Positions 7,135-14,322 are shown, counted from the first letter of the stretch. The stretch: 20,078 nucleotides of DNA from an uncultured Clostridium sp. (GCA_900553785.1 USES01000019.1:1-20078), one strand, 5' to 3'. Numbers and translations are program-made. Notes: generated from the letters alone by a model not told the origin.

Positions 7135-8196
7135 TTACATTATATTTATCGAATTAGTAGACCTTGAATGTTCAACATAATTAACCATATTATCTAATTC
7201 TTTTTCTATGTTACTTTGCTTTTTAATATCGTGCATTACAATGTTAAGTTCTAAGCTAACTGAAGTATTATCTACAGCTTCCGAATACATTTTTATATTA
7301 CTTAAAAATCTTTCCATTGTAGTGTGAAGCATCTCACTTGTAGTTCCAGGACATGCAATGCAAAACTTTGAACCACTATATCTCACTAAAATATTATCTG
7401 AGCTTAACATTTCTTGTAGCTGTTTTGCAGCCTTTTCTAAAAGCCTATTCCCAACTTCTCTTCCATATTGCTCATTTATGTTTGGTAAATTAGAAAGTTG
7501 AATTAGTATTAAACATGAGTTATTTTTAGCTGCTAATTTCTGTCTCAAACTAGAATACAAGTATAAATTGTTATAAAAGCCTGTTTGTTTGTCTGTATTA
7601 CTTGCATTTTCAATTGCTTCTTGACTAGATACATTTTCTATAAAAACTCCGATATTATCTTTAAGTCTTGCTAATTCTTCTTTAGATATAGAGTCATACG
7701 CTGATTCTGCATTATCTTCAAGTAGCCAAAATCCTCTATATGTTCCATTATAATAGATGGGTGAAAACATTGATGACTTAATTTGTCTTTCTAAAGCTGT
7801 TTTATAGCTTAAAACCCTTGCTCCACTTGCAACTAAATACTTTGATATATTTTGCATTGCATTATTTTTAAACTCTTGGCTTTCTGCCAATCCCTTTAGT
7901 CCATCTAAATACGTAGGCTCTACATTTGAAGCTTTAATAGAATATTCTGTCCCATCAAATAAAACTATGGTAGAATACTTTGAATCAAACACCTCAATCA
8001 TTATATTATTCAATTCTTCTATTTTATTTTTTGCAGGAATGGATGATGCCATTATTTCAAACATCCTTTGCATAATAACCATGGCAGACATATTGCCAAG
8101 TGCTACTTTATAGTACTTATTTTTTCTCATTACAAGTAAAAACATAACTCCAAGTACTACAAGCAAAATTACTAGAAGAATAATTATAAATCCCAT
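7135..8196 (-). CDS. Membrane-anchored GAF plus degenerate GGDEF protein
   Basis: A 353-residue protein with one N-terminal helix (residues 3-23), a GAF-like region (about 45-190) and a C-terminal GGDEF-fold region (about 200-350). The entry motif of the last, TDKQTGFYNNLYLYS, matches the usual DxLTGLxNR. The active-site loop reads RYSGSKF (272-278) instead of RYGGDEF. The metal and catalytic acids are therefore lost, and diguanylate cyclase activity is unlikely. The fold may act as a GTP or c-di-GMP receptor or a dimer module. The start at 8196 follows AAGGAG. It sits 16 bases after the CpaE-like gene and directly before ireB, so it belongs to the same transcript. The GAF assignment rests on position and pattern and is less sure than the GGDEF one. 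Confidence 0.78.
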   Translation of the reverse strand: MGFIIILLVILLVVLGVMFLLVMRKNKYYKVALGNMSAMVIMQRMFEIMASSIPAKNKIEELNNIMIEVFDSKYSTIVLFDGTEYSIKASNVEPTYLDGLKGLAESQEFKNNAMQNISKYLVASGARVLSYKTALERQIKSSMFSPIYYNGTYRGFWLLEDNAESAYDSISKEELARLKDNIGVFIENVSSQEAIENASNTDKQTGFYNNLYLYSSLRQKLAAKNNSCLILIQLSNLPNINEQYGREVGNRLLEKAAKQLQEMLSSDNILVRYSGSKFCIACPGTTSEMLHTTMERFLSNIKMYSEAVDNTSVSLELNIVMHDIKKQSNIEKELDNMVNYVEHSRSTNSINIM

Positions 8197-8212
8197 ACTT
8201 TATCTCCTTTGT

Positions 8213-9943
8213 TTATTTTACAACTTTTTCAAATCCAGATGATTCAGTTCCTAACTCCGGTAATCCAGCCTTCTTAAATATGTTAAACCCTCTATGTTTT
8301 GGCTTTTCATATCTATTATCCTGTACATTGCTTATGCCTATTGGATAAATAGCATTAGTGATCTGCTCTAAAGCTATTTTAAATTCTCTTGTAAAAGTTG
8401 AGAATGCATTACTAGACTTAAACAACATTTCGATATACTTAGTATAATTTTCTTGATCAAATGGCAATATAAAATACTGCAATCCAGATGTATCAAATAA
8501 TGGTTCTGGATCAACCATATTCATATCCAAACTACTATAAGTAGCAATACCATCAATTAAATCTTTAGACGTCAAAGCACACTTAACATGCTTATTTATA
8601 ACAATCTTGACTTTATTCATAGGAATGCCTCTTGTCTTTATTTCCTTCAAAAACATTGTAATTTGGTTAACATTTAATACGTCCATATCTTGTATTACAT
8701 ATATATCTTGTGCTAAACGATAATAATCTACTGGAGTAGAAAAATCACAATCTATCAAAACAACACTATTATTTTGCATTGCCGTTTGAACTACATTAGT
8801 TGCATTGTATTGCTTTCTATCTTCCCCAGGTACACCTGTGTATACACTAAGTTTTCCATAAATAAGCGGCTGATTAAGACCATTTGAAGCATACTTCATA
8901 CTTTCTGCAGCAATAGCACGTTTTCCTTCATTATCGTAAGTATATAAGATATATGAATCTCTCTTTTTGGTTAAATCAACAATTCCAACCTTGATGTTTC
9001 TTCTATACAACATAGTGGCAATAGCGTTGATGCAGAATGTAGTTCCTACCTTTGGTGCTCCAATAAAGCAAACTACTTTTTTATAATCCTTAGGTACCTC
9101 ATATACCGAACGAACAACCTCTTTTTCCATTACTTGAGTAATAACTGGAGCTTGTTGATTTGATTGTTTAACAACAATTCTTTCAACTATTTGAGGCTCT
9201 TTTTCAACATTAACATTAGAAACGTTTGTATCTATCTTAGTGTTTTTCTCATTTACCTCAGGAATTATAACTCCGCCAGTCTTTAAGACTTGCTTATATT
9301 TTTCACTGTTTTCTGATAAATAAGCAGTTACATCTTGAGGCAAAAATCCTATTATAATTCTTAGTTGCTCATTAGTATACTGTGTAGATATCTTATCAAA
9401 TATCTCTACATATTTATCTGAATTGCCTTCTTGTTTTCTATAATAATTTATAATTCTTTGAATCTCTAGTTCTGTTACTTGAGGTTTACCGTAAGCACTT
9501 TGATCATCCTTGTCCTCATAATACCTCTTAACATCCTTTTTTTTGCTTGGTATATTTAAAAGCGCAGATACTTTGCTTTTAGTTCTATTATTTCCTGTTA
9601 AAACCGAATACACACCTATGTTAAATAAGCGTGTCAAAAATTCATCTCCCAATTTTCTTCTATCCGATGCAATATATATAATGTTCTTAGCATCAAACTC
9701 ATCAGTCATCGTATCTATATTATTAAATAAGAATTCATCTATTTGAGCATAATTATTATTAGGATACTTTTCTAAATCTTCTAAAATAACTAGTCTATCA
9801 TAATTATTTTGAGATAACTCTTGTATCGCTTGTTTAAAATAATAAACATTTTTATACTCAACTTTTTCTTTGTATGTTTCTTCATAATATTTTACGATGG
9901 ACCTTACTGTGTCATCATTATTTAAACCGAATAATACTTTCAT
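8213..9943 (-). CDS. CpaE-like protein: receiver-like domain plus MinD/ParA-fold ATPase with altered P-loop
   Basis: 576 residues. The first 130 or so resemble a receiver-type domain (MKVLFGLNNDDTVRS start, RLVILEDLEKYP strand). A polar linker follows, then a SIMIBI-class NTPase region from about residue 288. The P-loop reads FIGAPKVGTTFCIN (293-306), against KGGVGTTT in classical CpaE, so both lysines usual for ParA/MinD are displaced. A Walker B-like strand VVLIDCD (394-400) and a VKIVINK strand support the fold. CpaE proteins localise Tad/Flp pilus machinery at the membrane. The rest of a Tad system is not in the window. The start at 9943 follows GGAGGGG. It lies 28 bases after the VirB2-like gene. 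ATP binding is uncertain. Confidence 0.7.
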   Translation of the reverse strand: MKVLFGLNNDDTVRSIVKYYEETYKEKVEYKNVYYFKQAIQELSQNNYDRLVILEDLEKYPNNNYAQIDEFLFNNIDTMTDEFDAKNIIYIASDRRKLGDEFLTRLFNIGVYSVLTGNNRTKSKVSALLNIPSKKKDVKRYYEDKDDQSAYGKPQVTELEIQRIINYYRKQEGNSDKYVEIFDKISTQYTNEQLRIIIGFLPQDVTAYLSENSEKYKQVLKTGGVIIPEVNEKNTKIDTNVSNVNVEKEPQIVERIVVKQSNQQAPVITQVMEKEVVRSVYEVPKDYKKVVCFIGAPKVGTTFCINAIATMLYRRNIKVGIVDLTKKRDSYILYTYDNEGKRAIAAESMKYASNGLNQPLIYGKLSVYTGVPGEDRKQYNATNVVQTAMQNNSVVLIDCDFSTPVDYYRLAQDIYVIQDMDVLNVNQITMFLKEIKTRGIPMNKVKIVINKHVKCALTSKDLIDGIATYSSLDMNMVDPEPLFDTSGLQYFILPFDQENYTKYIEMLFKSSNAFSTFTREFKIALEQITNAIYPIGISNVQDNRYEKPKHRGFNIFKKAGLPELGTESSGFEKVVK

Positions 9944-9971
9944 CTAATCAGCCCCTCCATCACAAAAAATA

Positions 9972-10301
9972 CTATAATCCAATTGTAACAAAAGCATAAA
10001 GCAATGGTAAACATTGGATAACTGCCATGAATATGGAAATTCCCATTATCATTTTTTGACCATTAACCTTGTATTCAAAAGCCTCTGAACCAACAACATA
10101 ATATTGATACAAAGCGTAAAGCAATATTACTAATGCAACTGGCCATGAGTATTTTTGTATCCTAATTAAAATTTTCATAATATTGTCTATTATTGCATCA
10201 TTTTTATCTGTAACAGCAGTAGTAGCAAATAAAACACTAGAAGCCAAAAAAGCAACAACTGATAATGCTACACACACTTTCATTAATTTACTATATATCA
10301 T
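9972..10301 (-). CDS. Small VirB2/TrbC-like membrane protein
   Basis: 109 residues from ATG 10301, which follows GGAGGG; an upstream in-frame TTG at 10313 overlaps that site. The topology is a signal-peptide-like helix (about 6-28, ending SSVLFATTA), a helix at about 47-67 (YSWPVALVILLYALYQYYVV), a short basic loop (EYKVNGQKMIMG) and a last helix to the C-terminus. This small-pilin plan with a glycine after the loop recalls VirB2/TrbC and the pilin-like conjugal transfer family of mycoplasmas and Firmicutes. It is the first gene of the run with the CpaE-like ATPase. Similarity was judged by topology and a few positions only; a holin-like or unrelated protein is possible. Confidence 0.5.
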   Translation of the reverse strand: MIYSKLMKVCVALSVVAFLASSVLFATTAVTDKNDAIIDNIMKILIRIQKYSWPVALVILLYALYQYYVVGSEAFEYKVNGQKMIMGISIFMAVIQCLPLLYAFVTIGL

Positions 10302-10334
10302 AATTCCCTCCAAAACTCATACACTAACAAATAT

Positions 10335-10363
10335 ATTTTACTATAATATTCAAATAATATCAA
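10335..10363 (-). promoter_or_regulatory. Promoter of the VirB2-like/CpaE-like/ireB run
   Basis: On the minus strand TTGATA (10358-10363), a 17-base spacer and TAAAAT (10335-10340), about 35 bases before the first start codon. It is the only good promoter seen before ireB, so ireB and ruvX probably depend on it. Confidence 0.5.
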
Positions 10364-10530
10364 GCTTTAGCAAGGAATTTTAACATTTTTTTAATTTATA
10401 TATTTGTTTAAAAATAAAGATGTTGTGCTTTCAAACTTTACATAACGAAAAAGGTGTGATAGATATATCTTCAATAAATAGGCTTTCTCTATATATAATC
10501 ATTGTCATATTGAGGATAAAAGTTTTAATA

Positions 10531-10576
10531 AAATCGGCTAATCCATTTAATTATAATTAAACAGATTGGCCGATTT
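10531..10576. terminator. Long intergenic hairpin, probable terminator of the TSUP/small protein unit
   Basis: Arms AAATCGGCTAATC and GATTGGCCGATTT pair over 13 bp with one G-U pair. The loop itself contains the palindrome TTTAATTATAATTAAA. T-tracts on both sides are broken, so efficiency is doubtful. The rest of the 10302-10617 gap holds the promoter at 10335-10363 and AT-rich sequence in which I see nothing else. Confidence 0.5.
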
Positions 10577-10617
10577 ATTATACATTTTAATATTAAACCT
10601 CATAGTAGTGGTAATTT

Positions 10618-10770
10618 TTATATTAAACTCATTTTTCTCTTAAATCTTTTGAATTCTTTTTTACTTTGCTTGATTGCATCGTGAACCATTTCACAATTAG
10701 TTGCTCCAATAACAGCACCTGCAACTATTCCTATTGCTATTCCTATAATAGTACCTTTAAGACATTCCAT
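10618..10770 (-). CDS. Small glycine-rich membrane protein (YtxH-like)
   Basis: A 50-residue open frame with ATG 10770 after AAAGGAG at good spacing. The product has one hydrophobic glycine-zipper helix (KGTIIGIAIGIVAGAVIGAT, residues 5-24). A short basic tail follows (KQSKKEFKRFKRKMS). This plan matches small YtxH/glycine-zipper envelope proteins of Firmicutes. It starts 15 bases after the second TSUP half, so it is the last gene of that unit, followed by the hairpin at 10531-10576. The binding site, coding pattern and composition make it credible. Function unknown. Confidence 0.68.
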   Translation of the reverse strand: MECLKGTIIGIAIGIVAGAVIGATNCEMVHDAIKQSKKEFKRFKRKMSLI

Positions 10771-10785
10771 TTTCAACACTCCTTT

Positions 10786-11184
10786 CTAATTTTTATTATT
10801 ATTTTTTGCTTTTTTAATATTTATTAAACTTGAAATAATTTCATAAATTCCAATTAAGGACATGAAGATACTAAAATAAAGTCTTAATTTATTATTATCA
10901 ATATCCTTTACAAGAATAGTACCAACAAAAGAGCCAATAATAATTAATGGTAGTATTTTTTTTAACATTGTTTTTTCAACTAATTTGTTTTTTAAATTAA
11001 AAAAAGTGGTACTAATCCCTACTGCCAAAAACATCACAAGATTGATTGCTTGTGCTTCTTTTTGCTCGAAGCCTAAAAACAGCGTTCCTAGTATAACAAA
11101 CAAAGCTCCTCCTCCAATTCCCATACCGGAAAGAATTGCAGAAACTATTGATGCAAATGCAAATTTTAACATGTATATTTTCAC
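10786..11184 (-). CDS. TSUP-family half-transporter, second half
   Basis: 132 residues if GTG 11184 is used, 128 from ATG 11172; GGTAGGTG lies before the latter, which I favour. The first helix ends in SGMGIGGGALFVILGTLFLG followed by KEAQAINLVMFLAVG, the glycine signature of a TauE/SafE (TSUP) repeat. Three more hydrophobic segments follow and the tail is basic. Full TSUP proteins have two such repeats in one chain of about 250 residues. Here each is a separate gene, and this one follows the stop codon of the other in the same frame. Paired half-size TSUP genes are known in Clostridia, so this may be natural. The substrate could be sulfite, sulfonates or other organic anions; sequence does not decide. 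Confidence 0.8.
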   Translation of the reverse strand: MKIYMLKFAFASIVSAILSGMGIGGGALFVILGTLFLGFEQKEAQAINLVMFLAVGISTTFFNLKNKLVEKTMLKKILPLIIIGSFVGTILVKDIDNNKLRLYFSIFMSLIGIYEIISSLINIKKAKNNNKN

Positions 11185-11523
11185 CTACCTTGTAAAAATG
11201 TTGTACATTGATAATCCAAATATAATCAATCCAGACAATAAATTTATAGTGTTTGATTCCATCTTTTTCATTATTTTAGCACCAAGTGCACCAAAAATGA
11301 TTCCACTTATGGCTGCAATAATAATGTTAATTAATTTAATCTTAACCATAAAAGCATACCTTATAAATGCAACTATAGTAGTTAATGACATGCAAAGTAG
11401 GCTTGTAGCTCTTGCCTTATGCGTATCAATTTTGGCTAGATATATTAAGAAAAAAACTAAGATTTGTCCTGCTCCACTTGCAAACAAACCATTAATAATT
11501 CCGACTTATAAAACTAAATACAT
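11185..11523 (-). pseudogene. TSUP-family half-transporter, first half, interrupted by a stop codon
   Basis: From 11505 downward the frame reads VGIINGLFASGAGQILVFF, then DTHKARATSLLCM and two more helices, a clear TSUP repeat. An ATG at 11521-11523 is in frame (Met-Tyr-Leu-Val-Leu), but the next codon is TAA (11506-11508), cutting the first helix away from that start. The first usable alternative is TTG at 11487, which would lose half the helix and has no ribosome binding site. The gene therefore looks broken by one nonsense change near its 5' end, or it uses an unusual start. The remaining 100 codons are intact and end at TAG 11185, directly before the second half. If the first half is lost, the pair is probably not functional. 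Confidence 0.55.
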
Positions 11524-11545
11524 ATATCATATATATATTGTGTGC

Positions 11546-11551
11546 ATTATA
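11546..11551 (-). promoter_or_regulatory. Possible -10 of the TSUP unit
   Basis: TATAAT on the minus strand lies just past the terminator of the HD/EAL-like gene and about 25 bases before the disrupted ATG at 11523. No convincing -35 is seen, and there is no Shine-Dalgarno sequence before that ATG. Confidence 0.3.
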
Positions 11552-11552
11552 C

Positions 11553-11589
11553 AAAAAAATATAAGGGACATAATATATGTACCTTATAT
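11553..11589 (-). terminator. Terminator of the HD/EAL-like gene, overlapping its stop codon
   Basis: Stem ATATAAGG / CCTTATAT with an inner ACATA / TATGT extension and one G-A mismatch. On the minus strand it is followed by seven T (11553-11559). The stop codon at 11584-11586 lies in the upstream arm. An A/T-rich flank also gives a T-run on the plus strand. Confidence 0.75.
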
Positions 11590-13218
11590 TTTTTTTATAA
11601 AACTCTCTACTTCATAATCCGTAATCTCCATATGGTCATTTGCCTTAAATAGTTGATCTCCTTGAAATAAATCAACACCATTATTACTTAATTTCAACAT
11701 CTGATTAACATCTTTAACATTTTTAGCAATAACTTTTTTTGCATCTTTTGTGCAAACCATTGCCAGCTCTTTTAAATTATCATAATTTATATCATCTTCT
11801 ATCAAATATTCAACAAAATCTACTTCCATATTGCCTAAATCTTTTAAATTAAATTTTGATTTGTTGAAATCGCAAAGGGATACCATACCGTGTTTCTTTC
11901 TTATTTCTTTGCATAAATTGTTAATTTCCACAGCATTGGAATCATCATAATTTTCAAATGAAATAATAATGTTATTCTTATCCATAGCATCGTATATTCT
12001 ATTTTTGTTATTGTATTTAATATAACTATTCAAGTCTGTTCTAATAACAATTGCTATACTGTTGTCCTTATTTGACTTAATACCATTAGTAACCGAATTA
12101 GTTAACAACAATTGCTTGATCTTGTCATACCTGCCTTCTTCTTTAGCAGCCAAAAAGATTTTTTCTAAGCTCTCCCCACTTTGTACCGTAACGCTTACAT
12201 CATAAGCAAAAACTTTTTTATCAGTTGCATCTATAATAGGTTGATATAAATACGTTAAATTTTGGTCGTTTATAATACAATCATAAATTTCGTTAAACTC
12301 TTCCGTTGTTAAGCGCTTGTTTTTATCTTTAACAATTTTCTTTTTTGTAACTTCTTTCTTTTCTACAGCAATTTCGTCTGTCTTTCCTATTATTTCATCA
12401 TCAAAAAGCTCATCGCCGTCAAATTCTGATATTACAGTGTCAACTTTTGGGGGGTCTATATCTTTGAAATATTCATTTGCAAACTCTTCGTATTTAGGCA
12501 AAACGGTTAAAAATTTGTTATATACATCTACACTTTTAGCCTTATTGTCTGCAATTTTTACTTCAATCAAATATTCAAATAATTCCTTTCTATTTTCTAG
12601 TTCCTGAGCTAAAAACACCAAATTATCTCTTGTAAGTTCTCCTTCATTTAAATACCTATCATGATATTTAATAAGTGTTAGAATTATTTTAGTTTCTTCC
12701 TGAGTAAAATTAAATCTTGGAAGTATTTCTTTAGCCATTTCAACCGACACATCATCGTGACCAGCAAATGAGTCTCTTCCTTCTGCATTGGTAGTTTTGA
12801 CAAATGGTTTTCCTATATCATGTAAAAACATAGTCCACTTAAGTATTTTTAAATCTTGTTTTGAATACTTTAAATTATCTTTGCCTACATATTCCACAGT
12901 ATATAATATATGCCTAAAAACTCCGTATCTATGATATGGTGAATTTTGTTGGCAGTTAATTACGCTTTCTCCATTTTCGTTTTGAGCATAGAACTCTGGA
13001 AAATGCTCACTAAATATTGGATGTTGGCTTATTCTTGTCATTAGATAAACAATATTATCATCAGATAAAATATTTGTATACGTATTAGTTAGCATCCTAG
13101 AATCACCTGAAAACAATTCTAGCCCATCAACCATATCCGCAACTTCAGATTTCAATTCCTCGTTGTCTGCATTACTCAAATTATCATCTGTCATAACGTT
13201 CATAAATTCTTCTAACAT
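11584..13218 (-). CDS. HD-domain protein with degenerate EAL domain
   Basis: 544 residues from ATG 13218, seven bases after GGAGG; a longer frame to 13290 has no such site. Residues about 75-230 form an HD phosphohydrolase domain of the kind found in CCA-adding enzymes: VFRHILYTVEYV with His103, FLHDIGKPF with His133-Asp134, AGHDDVS with His154 and IKYHD with His186. A charged linker (about 265-305) leads to an EAL-like region (about 320-535). It has the entry YQPIIDATDKKVFAYDV and the exit GVDLFQGDQLFKA, but YDV stands where EAL should be, so c-di-GMP phosphodiesterase activity there is unlikely. The HD site looks complete. It may hydrolyse a nucleotide or regulate; no partner is certain. 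It is monocistronic and divergent from rplM. Confidence 0.78.
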   Translation of the reverse strand: MLEEFMNVMTDDNLSNADNEELKSEVADMVDGLELFSGDSRMLTNTYTNILSDDNIVYLMTRISQHPIFSEHFPEFYAQNENGESVINCQQNSPYHRYGVFRHILYTVEYVGKDNLKYSKQDLKILKWTMFLHDIGKPFVKTTNAEGRDSFAGHDDVSVEMAKEILPRFNFTQEETKIILTLIKYHDRYLNEGELTRDNLVFLAQELENRKELFEYLIEVKIADNKAKSVDVYNKFLTVLPKYEEFANEYFKDIDPPKVDTVISEFDGDELFDDEIIGKTDEIAVEKKEVTKKKIVKDKNKRLTTEEFNEIYDCIINDQNLTYLYQPIIDATDKKVFAYDVSVTVQSGESLEKIFLAAKEEGRYDKIKQLLLTNSVTNGIKSNKDNSIAIVIRTDLNSYIKYNNKNRIYDAMDKNNIIISFENYDDSNAVEINNLCKEIRKKHGMVSLCDFNKSKFNLKDLGNMEVDFVEYLIEDDINYDNLKELAMVCTKDAKKVIAKNVKDVNQMLKLSNNGVDLFQGDQLFKANDHMEITDYEVESFIKKI

Positions 13219-13292
13219 TAGATAACCTCCATCTTTTCTTTTGTAATAAACTAAATATATGTTATCACATATTTTCTTACTTAACAACATCT

Positions 13293-13327
13293 CAACTAAA
13301 CTTTTATAATTTTTACATGTTTAGTTG
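13293..13327. promoter_or_regulatory. Inverted repeat between divergent HD/EAL-like and rplM genes
   Basis: Perfect 9-base arms CAACTAAAC (13293-13301) and GTTTAGTTG (13319-13327) with a 17-base AT-rich centre. The right arm runs into the rplM -35 TTGACA. The left arm presents TTGAGA on the minus strand, a possible -35 for the HD/EAL-like gene. It could be a shared operator; no T-tract follows either arm, so it is not a normal terminator. Confidence 0.4.
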
Positions 13328-13353
13328 ACATATTTAATAAAATATAGTAAAAT
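13325..13353 (+). promoter_or_regulatory. Promoter of rplM-rpsI
   Basis: Perfect -35 TTGACA (13325-13330), a 17-base spacer and TAAAAT (13348-13353), as expected for a highly expressed ribosomal protein operon. Confidence 0.85.
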
Positions 13354-13359
13354 ATATGA

Positions 13360-13450
13360 GCAAAGCTTATGTGTTTTGAATAATTTTTCGGTAATTTGTT
13401 ATTTGAATCACTTCAACTTTTGCAATAAATATTTGGATTATTTATAAATA
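13360..13450 (+). other. Leader of rplM mRNA, possible L13-type regulatory RNA
   Basis: About 100 bases separate the promoter from the L13 gene. GCAAAG (13361-13366) can pair with CTTTTGC near 13415, enclosing a smaller AATAA/TTATT stem. Firmicutes rplM operons often carry an autoregulatory L13 leader here. I could not match the consensus, so the call rests on position and weak pairing. Confidence 0.3.
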
Positions 13451-13464
13451 GGGAGGATCATCTA

Positions 13465-13899
13465 ATGAATAACAAAACATATAGCGCAAAAGCTAGTGAA
13501 ATCGTTAAAAAATGGTACGTTATAGATGGTGAAAACAAACCTTTAGGAAGAGTTGCTGCTGAAGCTGCAAAACTTTTAAAAGGAAAACATAAACCAACTT
13601 ATTCAACACATATTGATTGTGGAGACAACGTTATCATATTAAATTCAGACAAAATTATATTAACAGGAAATAAAGCTACTAAGAAAATTTATACTTCTTT
13701 CTCTGGGTATATTGGTGGATTAAAAGAAGTTAAAGCCAAAGATATGATGGCAAAGAACTCTAAAAAAGCTGTAACACTTGCAGTAAAAGGAATGTTACCA
13801 AAGAATAGCTTAGGTAGAGCAATGTTAACAAAATTAAGAGTATACCAAGGTGCAGAGCATGAACAACAAGCTCAAAAACCAGAAGTATGGGAATTTTAG
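13465..13899 (+). CDS. rplM: 50S ribosomal protein L13
   Basis: 144 residues, the normal length for L13, an early-assembly protein that binds 23S rRNA in the large subunit. Recognisable parts are KWYVIDGENKPLGRVAAEAA, LLKGKHKPTYSTHIDCGD, then VKGMLPKNSLGRAML and the YQGAEHEQQAQKP tail. The start follows AGGGAGG. Transcription begins at a strong promoter about 110 bases upstream. It is followed after 15 bases by rpsI, the usual bacterial L13-S9 pair. Codon use and spacing fit high expression. Nothing is unusual in the protein. Confidence 0.98.
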   Translation: MNNKTYSAKASEIVKKWYVIDGENKPLGRVAAEAAKLLKGKHKPTYSTHIDCGDNVIILNSDKIILTGNKATKKIYTSFSGYIGGLKEVKAKDMMAKNSKKAVTLAVKGMLPKNSLGRAMLTKLRVYQGAEHEQQAQKPEVWEF

Positions 13900-13914
13900 T
13901 AGGAGGTAATTATA

Positions 13915-14322
13915 ATGGCAAAGAAAGAAAATACAAATAAATATATATATGCAACTGGAAAAAGAAAATCTGCTATAGCTAGAGTAAGAATAACTCCAGG
14001 TACAGGAAAAATAGTTATAAACGAAAAACCTCTTGATGAATTTTACTCTTTAGATGCATTAAAAGCTGTAGTTACAAGACCTTTTTCAGTAGCAAATACA
14101 ATGGAAAAATTTGATGTAATAGCTACAGTAAAAGGTGGCGGTTTCTCTGCTCAAGCAGGAGCTGTTGCACATGGTATAGCTAAAGCATTAGCAACAACTG
14201 ATGGAGATGTTAAAACTGCTGTTAAAAGGGCTGGACTTCTTACTCGTGATTCACGTGTTAAAGAAAGAAAAAAATACGGTCTTAAAAAAGCAAGAAAAGC
14301 ACCTCAATTCAGCAAAAGATAG
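13915..14322 (+). CDS. rpsI: 30S ribosomal protein S9
   Basis: 135 residues; S9 binds 16S rRNA in the head of the small subunit and its C-terminal tail reaches the P-site tRNA. The sequence shows YATGKRKSAIARVRITPGTG, then TVKGGGFSAQAGAVAHGIAK and the hallmark basic C-terminus ending KARKAPQFSKR. The start follows TAGGAGG closely. The N-terminus is a few residues longer than in many species (KKENTNKY before the conserved region), which is common in Clostridia. It is co-transcribed with rplM and ends before two tandem terminators. Confidence 0.98.
   Translation: MAKKENTNKYIYATGKRKSAIARVRITPGTGKIVINEKPLDEFYSLDALKAVVTRPFSVANTMEKFDVIATVKGGGFSAQAGAVAHGIAKALATTDGDVKTAVKRAGLLTRDSRVKERKKYGLKKARKAPQFSKR

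Noticed and set aside
10985..11617. A 210-codon open frame on the plus strand.
   Set aside because: It is antisense to both TSUP half-genes and to the end of the HD/EAL-like gene. The minus frames encode recognisable protein families, while this one has no domain or ribosome binding site.
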